A stretch of 64,000 bases of DNA, taken from assembly GCF_016905005.1 (NCBI RefSeq), contig NZ_JADIKC010000006.1:186001-250000 (forward strand). The letters are read 5' to 3'. A model generated the notes under the pieces. It saw only the letters and a list, made by a program, of their open reading frames with translations. It was not told the origin of the DNA and ran no database searches. Shown here piece after piece: positions 1 through 9,235 of this stretch; position 1 is the first letter of the stretch; the number at the start of each line of letters is the position of its first letter. The DNA is from Dyella kyungheensis (GTDB lineage: Bacteria; Pseudomonadota; Gammaproteobacteria; Xanthomonadales; Rhodanobacteraceae). The translations under genes were made by a program, and so were the position numbers.

Positions 1-665
1 CCAGCGTGTTCGGCGACGCACTGAGTCCGCCGGCGGGCGAACCGGCCGCATGGATCACCGAAGATGTGATGCCCGTGCCCAAGAACATCTACGGCGTCAC
101 CAAGGCCGCCGCCGAAGACCTGTGCCAGCTGTTCGCGCGTAACCAGGGGCTGGCCACCATGGTGCTGCGCACCTCGCGCTTCTTTCCCGAGGAAGACGAC
201 GACCGCTCGGTGCGCGGGCGTTACAGCGACGACAACCTCAAGACCAACGAGTACCTGCATCGCCGCGTCGACATCGAAGACGTGGTGGGCGCGCACCTGC
301 TGGCGGCACGACGCGCGCCGATGCTTGGCTTCCGCCGCTACATCATCAGCGCGACCACGCCGTTCCTCCCCGAGGATCTGGACGGCCTGCGGGCGCATGC
401 GCCCCTGGTGGTGGGACGGCGCGTGCCCGGTTACGACGCGATCTATGCGCAACACGGCTGGAAGATGGCCCAAGGCATCGACCGTGTGTATGTGAACCAG
501 CGGGCCCGCAACGAACTGGGCTGGACGCCGCGCCACGATTTCGCCGCACTGATCGCACGCCTGGCGACCGGTGAAGACATCCGCAGTCCATTGGCCCGGT
601 TGATCGGCTCCAAGGGTTACCACGCGGAAACCTTTCGCGACGGACCCTACCCGGTCGACGTCTGA
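1..665 (+). CDS. NAD(P)-dependent epimerase/dehydratase, 5' truncated
   Basis: This is the C-terminal part of an extended short-chain dehydrogenase/reductase. The reading frame is open to the left window edge, so the true start lies outside. Visible are the Ser-containing SVFGD segment followed by YGVTK near base 90. Together these match the S...YxxxK catalytic layout of sugar-nucleotide epimerases and dehydratases. A downstream HRRVDIEDVVGAHL segment is typical of the substrate domain. The Rossmann GxxGxxG motif is expected upstream and cannot be checked here. The substrate cannot be assigned. Confidence 0.85.
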   Translation, partial: SVFGDALSPPAGEPAAWITEDVMPVPKNIYGVTKAAAEDLCQLFARNQGLATMVLRTSRFFPEEDDDRSVRGRYSDDNLKTNEYLHRRVDIEDVVGAHLLAARRAPMLGFRRYIISATTPFLPEDLDGLRAHAPLVVGRRVPGYDAIYAQHGWKMAQGIDRVYVNQRARNELGWTPRHDFAALIARLATGEDIRSPLARLIGSKGYHAETFRDGPYPVDV

Positions 666-672
666 CGGCTGC

Positions 673-969
673 CTAGCCGACCACCGCCAGCATCGCGGCG
701 AGCCAGATCGCCAGCACGCCAAAGGCAAACATGCGGCGCGCGGGTCGAATGCGTTCGGCACTGTCTTCGGCCACCGGCGTGGTGATGATCCATGGCACGG
801 AAGCCAGCAGGCCGAAACCGGCGAAGGCCAGCACGATCACCACCAGGTCGACCGCGCGCCAGGGCACCGGCTCGTGGACGCCCCAGTAGCCGAGGAATGC
901 CATGCCCATCGCGCACAGCGTGGCCGATGCAGAACACAACCCGACGACGGAACCTGTTGGCGCGCGCAT
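673..969 (-). CDS. Small hypothetical membrane protein (98 aa)
   Basis: The 98-residue protein has three hydrophobic stretches (about residues 8-28, 40-63 and 80-97) separated by short charged loops, so it is probably a three-helix inner-membrane protein. A gaggggc ribosome-binding site lies about nine bases before the ATG. It is convergent with the epimerase-like gene, with a 7-base gap between stops, and divergent from the YceI gene. I do not recognise a family. The overlapping reading frames on both strands look like shadows. Confidence 0.6.
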   Translation of the reverse strand: MRAPTGSVVGLCSASATLCAMGMAFLGYWGVHEPVPWRAVDLVVIVLAFAGFGLLASVPWIITTPVAEDSAERIRPARRMFAFGVLAIWLAAMLAVVG

Positions 970-1133
970 GGCGGCTGCCCCTCGGTAGAAGACGGTACCC
1001 GCAAAGCGTACCGCAGCCGGACGTAGCCAGTCCGTCCGGCTGTCGAAGCGCCATGTCGAAATCGGCCAGCCTGAATCGTCATGAAGATGAGCGCGCCAGA
1101 ACGGCGCCCGCCATCCACCCCCAGGAGTCGACG

Positions 1134-1769
1134 ATGCCCCTGCCCCACCGCACCCTCCACGCCCTAGCCGGCACCCTGCTGTGCCTGTCCGCCGCCAGCG
1201 CCGCCCATGCCGGTTCGGCCACCTACGTGATCGATCCGGCCCATACCTACCCGAGTTTCGAAGCCGACCATCTCGGCGGCCTTTCCACCTGGCGCGGCAA
1301 GTTCGACCGCACGTCGGGCAAGGTCACGCTGGACAAGGCCGCCGGCACCGGCAGCGTGGACGTCGCCGTCGAGATGGCCAGCGCCGACTTCGGCCTGCCC
1401 GCCATGAACGACGCCGCCCGCGGCAAGGAGCTGTTCGAGGTGAGCAAGTACCCCACCGCCATCTATCGCGGCCAGCTGGCCGGCTTCGTCAACGGCGCGC
1501 CGACCAAGGTCGAGGGTTCGCTCACCCTGCACGGCGTGACGCGTCCGCTCGAGCTTTCCATCAAGAGCTTCAAGTGCATGCCGCATCCGCTCAACAAGCG
1601 CGAACTGTGCGGCGCCGATGCCTATGCCGTGTTCAAGCGCGACGACTTCGGCATGGACGCCGGCAAGACCTACGGCTTCAACATGGACGTGACACTGCGC
1701 ATCCAGGTCGAAGCGCTGATCGACGATGGCAGCGCCGGCAAGGTCGCGCTCGCCTCGCCTGCCCACTGA
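1134..1769 (+). CDS. YceI family periplasmic protein
   Basis: The 211-residue protein has a clear signal peptide (hydrophobic core, cleavage near AHA-GS around residue 23). It is followed by the YceI lipocalin-like beta-barrel pattern: TYVIDPAHTYPSFEADHLGG, then a KSTLTLDK-like segment, then SLTLHGVTRPLEL. Members bind isoprenoid or amphiphilic ligands in the periplasm; the precise role is unknown. The start was chosen because GGAG sits 8 bases upstream and the signal peptide begins here. The next gene follows after 15 bases, so it is probably co-transcribed with the GST. Confidence 0.88.
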   Translation: MPLPHRTLHALAGTLLCLSAASAAHAGSATYVIDPAHTYPSFEADHLGGLSTWRGKFDRTSGKVTLDKAAGTGSVDVAVEMASADFGLPAMNDAARGKELFEVSKYPTAIYRGQLAGFVNGAPTKVEGSLTLHGVTRPLELSIKSFKCMPHPLNKRELCGADAYAVFKRDDFGMDAGKTYGFNMDVTLRIQVEALIDDGSAGKVALASPAH

Positions 1770-1784
1770 ACTCGGGACACCCCC

Positions 1785-2462
1785 ATGTCACTCACGCTCT
1801 ACATGCATCCGTTGGCTGCGTATTGCCACAAGGCGCTGATCGCGCTGTACGAGAACGACACGCCGTTCCATCCGCACGTGGTGGACCTGATGGACGAAGC
1901 GTCGCGCACCGCGTTCTACAAGCTGTGGCCGATCGGCAAATTCCCGGTGCTCAACGACAACGCGCGCGGCTGCCTGGTGCCCGAATCGAGCATCATCATC
2001 GAGTACCTCGCGCAACATTACCCCGGCAAGACCGCGCTGATTCCCACCGATGCCGACGACGCGCGCGAAGTGCGCTTCCGCGATCGCTTCTACGACCACT
2101 ACGTGAGCGAGCCGATGCAGAAGGTGATCACCGATCGCCTGCGCCCCAAGGCCGAGAGCGACACGCTGGGCGTCGCCCAGGCGCGCGACAAGCTGCGCAC
2201 GGCGCTGGACCTGATCGAACGCGAGTTCGAACGCGACGCCGGCAACCGGCCTTGGGCCGCAGGTGCCCACTTCAGCATGGCCGATTGCGCTGCCGCGCCT
2301 GGGCTGTTCTTCATCAACCTGTCGATCTTGCCGCTGGACGATGCCCACCCGCACACGGCGGCCTATCTGCTGCGCCTGATGCAACGGCCGTCGTTCGCCC
2401 GGGTGTTGCGCGAAGCGCAGCCGTATATGCACATGGTTCCCCGCGAAACCGTCGACGCCTGA
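1785..2462 (+). CDS. Glutathione S-transferase family protein
   Basis: A cytosolic GST of 225 residues. The N-terminal thioredoxin-like domain reads YMHPLAAYCHKALIALYE, where bacterial GSTs bind glutathione, and then KFPVLND and LVPESSIIIEYL. The cis-Pro (FPVL) and the Glu-Ser pair that bind the gamma-glutamyl moiety are present. The C-terminal all-helical domain runs from about residue 90. It lies 15 bases behind the YceI gene and 32 bases before the SRPBCC gene, which suggests one transcript. The substrate is unknown. Confidence 0.9.
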   Translation: MSLTLYMHPLAAYCHKALIALYENDTPFHPHVVDLMDEASRTAFYKLWPIGKFPVLNDNARGCLVPESSIIIEYLAQHYPGKTALIPTDADDAREVRFRDRFYDHYVSEPMQKVITDRLRPKAESDTLGVAQARDKLRTALDLIEREFERDAGNRPWAAGAHFSMADCAAAPGLFFINLSILPLDDAHPHTAAYLLRLMQRPSFARVLREAQPYMHMVPRETVDA

Positions 2463-2494
2463 TCGTCCGCATCCATCCCATCGAGGTCACCCGC

Positions 2495-3024
2495 ATGCTT
2501 GTTGCGCTCATCGTTATCCTGCTGCTTGTCGCGGTCGTGCTGATCCTGGCCGCCATGCGGCCCGATCAATTTCGCATCGAGCGCTCGGCCACCATCCGCG
2601 CGCCCGCCGAGCGCATCTTTCCCTTCATCGACGATTTCCACCGCTGGCAGGCCTGGTCGCCCTACGAGAAGAAAGATCCGGCCATGCAACGCACGTTCGA
2701 CGGGCCGCCGTCGGGTGTGGGCGCGATCTACGCCTGGAACGGCAACAAGGACATCGGCAGCGGCCGCATGGAGATCGGCCAGTCCACGCCGTCGTCGCGC
2801 GTGTTCCTGAAGCTGGAGTTCTTCACCCCGTTCAAGGCCAGCAACACCGCCGAATTCGTGTTGACGCCGGAGGGCGATGCCACCCGCGTGAGCTGGCCAT
2901 GCAAGGGCGCTCGCCGTTCATGAGCAAGCTGATGGGCCTGGTGTTCAACTTCGACAAGATGGTGGGCAAGGACTTCGAGCAAGGCCTCGCCAATCTGCGC
3001 GCCCTGGCCGAGCAACCGGCCTGA
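2495..3024 (+). pseudogene. SRPBCC (polyketide cyclase-like) protein with a one-base frameshift
   Basis: The gene begins with a membrane anchor (MLVALIVILLLVAVVLIL) followed by an SRPBCC/START-like domain (HRWQAWSPYEKKDPAM, GVGAIYAWNGNKDIGSGRMEI). The frame then reads ...RVSWPCKGARRS and stops at 2923. If one G is added to the GG at 2895-2896 (tggccatg to tgggccatg), the frame continues as SWAMQGRSPFMSK...GLANLRALAEQPA to a TGA at 3022-3024. That is the usual ending and length (about 175 aa) of this family. It is either a true frameshift mutation or a sequencing/assembly error in a G run. The protein as written is 142 residues and lacks the C-terminal helix. Confidence 0.8.
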
Positions 3025-3061
3025 CGCCCCACCCCCGGATCTTCATCGCAGCGATAGGCAA

Positions 3062-3091
3062 CGGCCCGGGTTCTCCCGGGCCGCTTTCGTT
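3062..3091 (+). terminator. Rho-independent terminator after SRPBCC gene
   Basis: A perfect nine-base-pair GC stem (cggcccggg / cccgggccg) encloses a four-base loop and is followed by ctttcgtt. It lies 38 bases after the restored stop codon of the SRPBCC gene and closes the YceI-GST-SRPBCC run. Confidence 0.75.
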
Positions 3092-3324
3092 GTGCGGCAG
3101 CACACCGTGCTTTTTGGCAAACCCGCCGTCGTTTCGGCAAACCCGCGGGCCGCCCCCGCGCGAACCTATACCTGCCAGCTCAACGACGTATGGCTTGAAC
3201 GATCCGCCGCTTCCGTCAACCGCCTCACGGTTCCCGCTCCCGGCAGGAGTCATCCATCCCGAAGAAGGCCGCGCTGTCGCCCACGCGACGCCCGCCCAAC
3301 GATTTGAACCATGAGGACCCCATC

Positions 3325-3675
3325 ATGAAGAACGTACGCTACAGCCTGATCGCCTTCGGCCTGGTGGCCGCCCTGGCCAGCGCCGCCGCCTCGGCCCAGG
3401 ACGAGCCGATCTATATCCCGGGCCATGGCCGCATCAACCAGGTCGACCAGCGCCTGGCCAACCAGCAGAACCGCATCCAGGCCGGCATTGCCGACGGCCA
3501 GATCAACGCCCGGCAGGCCTTCCGCGACGAGCGCCAGGACGCCAACATCGCCGCCCGCGAAACCCGCGACATGGCCGAACACGGCGGTCACCTGACGGCG
3601 GCGGAGCAGCAGCACCTCAACCAGTCGCTGAACCACGACAGCAACCGCATCCACTATCAGCGCAACGGCTACTGA
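3325..3675 (+). CDS. Small secreted Gln/Asn-rich protein
   Basis: The 116-residue product has a standard signal peptide (MKNVRYSLIAFGLVAALASAA, cleavage near ASA-QD). The mature region is hydrophilic, helix-prone and rich in Gln, Asn and Arg: VDQRLANQQNRIQAGI, ARQAFRDERQDANI and AEQQHLNQSLNHDSNRI. It has no cysteine or recognisable catalytic motif. A periplasmic role is likely and the function is unknown. The start was chosen at the second ATG because GAGG lies about 9 bases upstream and the signal peptide starts there. An in-frame ATG 14 bases earlier has no such spacing. Confidence 0.72.
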   Translation: MKNVRYSLIAFGLVAALASAAASAQDEPIYIPGHGRINQVDQRLANQQNRIQAGIADGQINARQAFRDERQDANIAARETRDMAEHGGHLTAAEQQHLNQSLNHDSNRIHYQRNGY

Positions 3676-3807
3676 TCCCTCCGGTCGGCGAGCAGCCAGC
3701 GGCCCGGCATGCCCGGGCTGCCGGCCATGGGCGAACCACAACTTCCAGCACTGGCCGGACCCCGCCAGCATGCGAGTATCCGCGTTCACACTCAGCGGGA
3801 GCATCGT

Positions 3808-5880
3808 ATGGTCAGCAGGATCCTCGCAGCGGCATGCCTTTGCGCGCTCACCTTCGGCGCGGCCCACGCGGCTGACGCATCCACCGGCAAACCGCAGTAC
3901 GGCAGCTGGGGCTTCGACGCCGCGGGCGCGGACACCTCGGTGAAGCCGGGCAACGACTTCTTCCGCTACGCCAACGGCACCTGGCTCGACCACACGCCGA
4001 TTCCCGCCGACAAACCCGCCGTCAGCCTTCGACTGGCGATGACCGACCTCACCGAACAGCGCCTGCACGAGCTGATGGAGGCGGCCGCGCGCAACCCGGC
4101 CAGCGACACGGCGATTGCCGGCAAGGTCGGCGCGTTCTATCAGTCGTTCATGGATCAGGCCCACGTCGATGCGCTGGGCGCCAAACCCATCACGCCGCAA
4201 CTCGACGCCGTGAAACAGGCGACCACGCGCGATGCGCAGGCCGCCTTGATGGGCCGCACAGGCATCGATTTCGAAGGCTCGCTGTTCAACCTCTACTTCG
4301 ACGTGGACCTGAAGGACACCAACCGCTACGCCGTGTATGTCTCGCAGGCCGGCCTGGGCCTGCCCGATCGCGACTACTACCTCAAGCCCGAATTCGCCAA
4401 GCAGAAGGCCGCTTACCAAGCCTATGTGACCAAACTGCTCACCCTGGTCGGTTGGGCGCAGCCGGACGCCGCGGCGAAGGACGTGGTGGCCTTCGAGACG
4501 GCGATCGCGCAGGCCAGCATCAGCAAGGTCGAGCAACGCGATCCGGTCGCCATGTACAACCCGATGAGCGTGAGCGATCTCGAGAAGCTCGCGCCCGGCT
4601 TTGCATGGAACGATTTCCTGAAATCCGCGCAGCTGGGCCAGCTCAAGCATGTGGTGGCGATGGAGAAGACCGCGTTCCCGAGGCTGGCGGCGCTGTATGC
4701 CAAGACACCGGTCGGCACCATCCAGGCATGGCAGGCGGCACGCATCGCCGACAATGCCGCGTACTACCTCTCCACGCCGTTCCAGCAGGCGTACTTCGAT
4801 CTGCACGAGAAGACGCTGGCGGGCCAGCAACAGATGGAAGCGTCGTGGAAGCGCGGCGTGCACGCGGTGTCCGGCGGCGACTGTGGCACCGGCGAGCGCC
4901 TGTACTGCTTCGGCAACCTCGGCTGGGCCGTGGGCCAGCTCTATACCGACAAGTATTTCCCCGCCTCGTCGAAGGCCAAGATCGAAGAGCTCGTCGCGAA
5001 CCTGAAAGCGGCCTATCGCGTGCGCATCGAACACCTGGACTGGATGGGTCCGGAAACGCGCAAGGAAGCGCTGAAGAAACTCGACACCTACACCATCAAG
5101 GTGGGCTATCCCGATCATCCGCGCGACTATTCGAAGGTCACCATGCGCAACGACGATCTGGCCGGCAATGTGCTGCGCGCCGCGCAGGCCGACTGGTCGT
5201 TCAACGTCGACCGCCTGGACAAGCCGGTCGACCGCAGCGATTGGAGCATGACGCCGCAGACCAACGACGCGTATAACGGCTCGCTGCGCGACATCGTGTT
5301 TCCCGCCGCCATCCTGCAGCCGCCGATCTTCGATCCCAACGCCGATCCGGCCATCAACTACGGCGCCATCGGCGGCGTGATCGGCCACGAACTCACCCAC
5401 GGCTTCGACGACCAGGGTCGCAAGATCGACGCCAGCGGCGCCCTGCGCGACTGGTGGACCGCCGCCGACGCGAAGGCCTTCGACGAACGCGCCAAGAAAC
5501 TCGGCGCGCAATACGACGCCTTCGAGCCGCTGCCCGGCGTGCACATCAACGGCAACCTCACCATGGGCGAGAACATCGCCGACCTCGGCGGCCTCACCCT
5601 GGCGCTCGACGCTTATCACGCCTCGCTGCACGGCAAGCCCGCGCCGGTGATCGACGGTCTCAGCGGCGACCAGCGCGTCTTCATCGGCTGGGCCCAGGCG
5701 TGGCGCGGCAAGCTCACCGACGACGCCATCCGCCGCCAGGTCACCAGCGATCCGCACTCGCCGCGCAAGTTCCGCGTGAATGGGCCGGTGCACAACATCG
5801 ATGGCTGGTATCAGGCGTTCGGGGTGAAACCGGGGGATGCGTTGTATCTGGATCCGAAGGATCGGGTGAGGATCTGGTGA
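3808..5880 (+). CDS. M13 family metallopeptidase (neprilysin/PepO type), secreted
   Basis: The product is 690 residues, the family's usual size. A signal peptide ends near AHA-AD (about residue 22). The mature N-terminus has the M13 hallmark VKPGNDFFRYANGTWL. Zinc-binding HELTH is at about residues 527-531 and the third-ligand motif GENIADLGG starts near residue 587. The C-terminal substrate-binding motif PRKFRVNGPVHNIDGWYQAF is present, and it ends in DRVRIW in place of the usual CxVW. It is predicted to be a periplasmic or extracellular zinc endopeptidase. The ATG at 3808 is preferred over the upstream in-frame start because the signal peptide begins there. Confidence 0.93.
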   Translation: MVSRILAAACLCALTFGAAHAADASTGKPQYGSWGFDAAGADTSVKPGNDFFRYANGTWLDHTPIPADKPAVSLRLAMTDLTEQRLHELMEAAARNPASDTAIAGKVGAFYQSFMDQAHVDALGAKPITPQLDAVKQATTRDAQAALMGRTGIDFEGSLFNLYFDVDLKDTNRYAVYVSQAGLGLPDRDYYLKPEFAKQKAAYQAYVTKLLTLVGWAQPDAAAKDVVAFETAIAQASISKVEQRDPVAMYNPMSVSDLEKLAPGFAWNDFLKSAQLGQLKHVVAMEKTAFPRLAALYAKTPVGTIQAWQAARIADNAAYYLSTPFQQAYFDLHEKTLAGQQQMEASWKRGVHAVSGGDCGTGERLYCFGNLGWAVGQLYTDKYFPASSKAKIEELVANLKAAYRVRIEHLDWMGPETRKEALKKLDTYTIKVGYPDHPRDYSKVTMRNDDLAGNVLRAAQADWSFNVDRLDKPVDRSDWSMTPQTNDAYNGSLRDIVFPAAILQPPIFDPNADPAINYGAIGGVIGHELTHGFDDQGRKIDASGALRDWWTAADAKAFDERAKKLGAQYDAFEPLPGVHINGNLTMGENIADLGGLTLALDAYHASLHGKPAPVIDGLSGDQRVFIGWAQAWRGKLTDDAIRRQVTSDPHSPRKFRVNGPVHNIDGWYQAFGVKPGDALYLDPKDRVRIW

Positions 5881-5953
5881 CAGCGGCCAGCGGGCCACTG
5901 GCCTGACCTCATCGCGGCCCATACACTCGCACCTTCTTCCGAGGGGGACATGC

Positions 5954-6808
5954 ATGAATGTTCTGTCGCGCGCCAAAGCGGCGTGTATGTGTCTTTGCCT
6001 TGCGTCAATGCCGGTGTTCGCCGCAGGCAGGCAGCCCGTTTCCGAGGCCAGCATGTTGGTCAAGGGCAGCATTGTCATCGGCCCGGACGGCAAGGTGGTC
6101 AGCTACACGGTCGACCGACCCGAGCGCATTCCTCCCGCGGTGATCGATGTCGTCAAAACGAATGTTCCCCATTGGGTATTCGAGTTCGACGATCAGGTAG
6201 CCGAGCCGGTGAAAGAGACCATGAGTATTCGCGTGGTGGCCCGCGCCATCGATGAAACGCATGCCAGGCTGATCGTCGCCGGCGCTTCATTTGCCGACGG
6301 CAGCGGCGAATCCACTCGTTACATCCATCGCAAGGCGACGACACCCGTCCGCTACCCTCGCATCTCACTGGCGGATCGGGTGTCGGGCACGGTGTATTTG
6401 TTGCTCCAGATCGGAGAAGACGGTCACGTGCAACAGGCGTTTGCCGAACAGGTAAACCTTCGGCAGTACTTGGCACAGACCCGAAACGAAATCTATGCAC
6501 ACGACTTGGCCGAGGCGGCGATTGAGGGCACCAAGAATTGGACCTTCGAGCCACCGTCGACCGGTCCGAGTGCGAAGGACAATTCCTGGCTCATCCGAGT
6601 TCCGGTCGACTTCACCTTGCATGAAATGGGCACTCCCGACCCTGATGCCTACGGCAAATGGGACGAATACATGCCAGGCGTGGTTCAAAAAGCTCCCTGG
6701 ATCGGTAACCGCAGGCTGGTATCCGGCCGACCGGACTCACTAGCTCAGAGCATGCTGGAGCAATTGGGTACGGGCCCTCACCTTGCGACGTCCCTCGACT
6801 CCAATTGA
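5954..6808 (+). CDS. Secreted protein with TonB C-terminal-like domain
   Basis: A 284-residue protein with a signal peptide (MNVLSRAKAACMCLCLASMP, cleavage near FAA-GR). Two copies of a TonB-C-like pattern are suggested. The first is near residues 30-75 (KGSIVIGPDGKVVSYTVDRP...VPHWVFEF). The second is near residues 130-200 (PVRYPRISLADRVSGTVYLL, GEDGHVQQAF, then KNWTFEPP). No transmembrane anchor or proline-rich spacer is present, so this is not a classical TonB. The strong GAGGGGG site lies six bases before the ATG. GC content appears lower than in its neighbours. Function is unknown. Confidence 0.7.
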   Translation: MNVLSRAKAACMCLCLASMPVFAAGRQPVSEASMLVKGSIVIGPDGKVVSYTVDRPERIPPAVIDVVKTNVPHWVFEFDDQVAEPVKETMSIRVVARAIDETHARLIVAGASFADGSGESTRYIHRKATTPVRYPRISLADRVSGTVYLLLQIGEDGHVQQAFAEQVNLRQYLAQTRNEIYAHDLAEAAIEGTKNWTFEPPSTGPSAKDNSWLIRVPVDFTLHEMGTPDPDAYGKWDEYMPGVVQKAPWIGNRRLVSGRPDSLAQSMLEQLGTGPHLATSLDSN

Positions 6809-6894
6809 ATCTTGCTGTCATGCGCCACCGTGCCCCGAGGGAAAGCTAGTAGCTGGCGCGCTTATCGCTTCATCGTGAGCACTGCGTTGCCGTG

Positions 6895-8109
6895 CTAACG
6901 ACGAACCAAGCTAACCATCGGCGTCGTCATCATCGTGGTGACGATCGCCATCACCAGCAGAATGGTGAACATCGCGCTGTTGATGACGCCGGCATCGAGG
7001 CCCACCTTGATGACGATGAGCTCCATCATGCCGCGTGCATTCATCAGCGATCCGATGGTGAAGCTTTCGCGCCAGTTTTGACCGGAAAGGCGCGCGCCGG
7101 CGGTGCCGCCCAGCAACTTGCCGGCGACCGAAACGGCCAGCACCAGCAGCAGCGCGATGCCGGCGCCACCGGTCAGCAGCTTGGAACTGGTGCTCAATCC
7201 CGCCAGCACGAAGAACACCGGCAGCAACGCCGCGACGGTCACGCGCTCCACGCGGTCGATCAGGTTTTCCAGCAGCCGGTCGTCGCGTGGCAGGCAGGCG
7301 CCGAACAGGAACGCGCCGAACACCGCGTGCAGGTTGAGCCACTCGGTGATCGCCGCACAGCCGAATGCACCGGCCAACAGGAACGCAAGCACCGGGCCAT
7401 CGGCGTTGCCGTCCGGCGCGTGACGCGCCAGCAGACGCGCGCATAGCGGGCGCAGCACGAACCAGGTCAGCGCCAGCAGCACGACCAGGCCGATCATGGT
7501 GCGCCAGAACGGCGCCCAATCGCCGTGTGCGCTGATCAGCGCCACTACGAAGGCGAGCATGATCCACGCCAGCACATCGGCCACCGCCGCCGCTGCGATG
7601 CCGAGTCGGCCGGGCAAGCTATCGGTGATGCCGCGTTCCTTCACGATGCGCGCCATCACCGGCAACGCCGTGATCGCGCAAGCCGTGGCGAAGAACAGCG
7701 TGAAGCCGAGCCGGGTGATGCCGGGCGGTGCGTAGTCGGCATACAGCCAGGGCGCGACACTGAGCGCCAACACCACCGGAATGACGATGGCGAGTCCGCC
7801 GATCCACGCGGCCGGACGCAGCAGGCCGCCTTGCGCATTCGCCGGCACGCGCAACTCCGCGCCCACCACCGTCATGAACAACACCAGGCCCAGCGTGCTC
7901 AGGCTCTGCAGATTGCCGAGGCTGTCCGCAGGAAACAGCTGCTGCTGCCACTCGGGCGCGATGGCACCGAAAGCGATGGGCCCCAGCGCGAGACCCGCCA
8001 GCATTTCGCCCACCACTGCGGGTTGGCCGATGCGACGCGCGAGCCAGGCGATCAATCGCGACACCACGATGATCACCAGCAATTGAACGAGCAGCAGCGG
8101 ATGCCCCAT
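6895..8109 (-). CDS. CPA2 family cation:proton antiporter
   Basis: The 404-residue integral membrane protein has about 11-12 hydrophobic helices. Family signatures include ARRIGQPAVVGEMLAGLALGP in the first two helices and a helix FFATACAITALPVMARIV, the discontinuous ion-translocation helix. Further on are AFGCAAITEWLNLHAVFGAF and RESFTIGSLMNARGMMELI. There is no cytosolic RCK/TrkA domain, unlike KefB/KefC. It probably exchanges Na+ or K+ for H+ across the inner membrane. The start ATG at 8109 (MGHPLLL) is preferred; 36 upstream in-frame residues are hydrophilic and unlike the family. It is divergent from the DJ-1/PfpI gene. Confidence 0.9.
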   Translation of the reverse strand: MGHPLLLVQLLVIIVVSRLIAWLARRIGQPAVVGEMLAGLALGPIAFGAIAPEWQQQLFPADSLGNLQSLSTLGLVLFMTVVGAELRVPANAQGGLLRPAAWIGGLAIVIPVVLALSVAPWLYADYAPPGITRLGFTLFFATACAITALPVMARIVKERGITDSLPGRLGIAAAAVADVLAWIMLAFVVALISAHGDWAPFWRTMIGLVVLLALTWFVLRPLCARLLARHAPDGNADGPVLAFLLAGAFGCAAITEWLNLHAVFGAFLFGACLPRDDRLLENLIDRVERVTVAALLPVFFVLAGLSTSSKLLTGGAGIALLLVLAVSVAGKLLGGTAGARLSGQNWRESFTIGSLMNARGMMELIVIKVGLDAGVINSAMFTILLVMAIVTTMMTTPMVSLVRR

Positions 8110-8234
8110 GGATGTCCCGATGAATTTGGATGGCCGAATGGCCACGCCCGAGCTTGCCTTGTCTGTGTACCGGCCCGCAACATGGGCCGAACACGCGATC
8201 CGCCAGGATGCGCACACACCGAAGGACGCACGCC

Positions 8235-9107
8235 GTGGCCCACGTATTGGTTCCGCTTCCCCATCAGGACTTCGATCCCAGCGAAGTCGCGGTGCCGTGG
8301 CGCATTCTCACGCAGGCGGGACACCATGTGACGTTCGCCACGCCCGACGGCCGGGTCGCGCAGGCCGATCCGATCATGCTCAGCGGCGAAGGACTGGACC
8401 CATGGGGCTTCGTGCCCGGTTTGCGCAAGCTGCGCCTGGTCGGCTTGCTGTTGCGCGCCAACGCCGATGCACGGCGCGACTATGCGGCGCTTGAGAAGGC
8501 CGTGGCGTTCAACGCGCCGATCGCCTGGGATGCCATCGATCCGGACCGGTTTGACGGCCTGCTGTTGCCGGGCGGCCATTGCGCGCGCGGCGTACGCGAC
8601 TATCTGGAAAGCGCGCAGCTGCAGCGCACGGTGAGCGCTTTCTTCGCGTCGGACAAGCCCGTGGCCGCGATCTGCCACGGCGTGGTGCTGGCCGCGCGCA
8701 GTCGTGGCTCGGACGGCCGCTCCGTGCTGCATGGCCGTCGCACGACGGCGCTCACCTGGGCGCTGGAAAAGTCCGCGTGGTCGCTGGCCCGCATCACGCG
8801 CTTCTGGGATCCGCACTACTACCGCACCTACCCGGACGGCGCGGGCCAGCCGGCAGGCCGTATGTCGGTACAGCAGGAAGTGACGCGTGCGCTCGCCAAT
8901 CCGGACGATTTCCTCGACGTGCCCGACGAGGCCCCGCAGCGTCGCCGTCAGACCTCCGGCCTGGTGCGCGACAGTGACCACGATGACACGCCGGCTTTCG
9001 TCATCCGCGACCGCAATTACCTCTCCGCTCGCTGGCCGGGCGACGTGCACCGCTTCGCCCGCGAATTCGCAGCGATGCTTGAGACGACCACCGCTATTCG
9101 CCCGTGA
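8235..9107 (+). CDS. DJ-1/PfpI family type 1 glutamine amidotransferase-like protein
   Basis: A class I glutamine amidotransferase-like fold. The N-terminus is HVLVPLPHQDFDPSEVAVPW, with GHHVTFATPDG. The nucleophile elbow is at VAAICHGVVLAARS, with the reactive Cys followed by His as in DJ-1/PfpI proteins. Upstream is FDGLLLPGGHCARGVRDYL. I chose the GTG start at 8235 because GAAGGA lies eight bases before it and the fold begins there. An in-frame ATG at 8208 would add nine basic residues. The C-terminal extension of about 80 residues is unusual for plain PfpI proteins. Possible roles are chaperone/deglycase or amidase activity. Confidence 0.85.
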   Translation: MAHVLVPLPHQDFDPSEVAVPWRILTQAGHHVTFATPDGRVAQADPIMLSGEGLDPWGFVPGLRKLRLVGLLLRANADARRDYAALEKAVAFNAPIAWDAIDPDRFDGLLLPGGHCARGVRDYLESAQLQRTVSAFFASDKPVAAICHGVVLAARSRGSDGRSVLHGRRTTALTWALEKSAWSLARITRFWDPHYYRTYPDGAGQPAGRMSVQQEVTRALANPDDFLDVPDEAPQRRRQTSGLVRDSDHDDTPAFVIRDRNYLSARWPGDVHRFAREFAAMLETTTAIRP

Positions 9108-9235
9108 GACGCCGATCGAGTGCGCGGCACTTGCATCTCGCGCGACCCGATACAACCCCCTCCCCCCGCGAAAATTTCCTAGCATTTCCTAACTCCGCCC
9201 CCATCTTGGAGTTTTCGGGCTTATCCACGGGCAAT

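Noticed and set aside
3250-6093. 947-residue open frame on the minus strand
   Set aside because: It lies opposite the M13 peptidase and its neighbours, is Ala/Arg/His-rich without domains, and is a shadow of high-GC third positions.
6895-7446. Histidine/glutamine-rich plus-strand frame opposite the antiporter
   Set aside because: Antisense shadow of hydrophobic helices; no signals.
9221-9229. DnaA-box-like ttatccacg near the nrd promoter
   Set aside because: A single 8-of-9 match is expected by chance in 64 kb; listed only as context.
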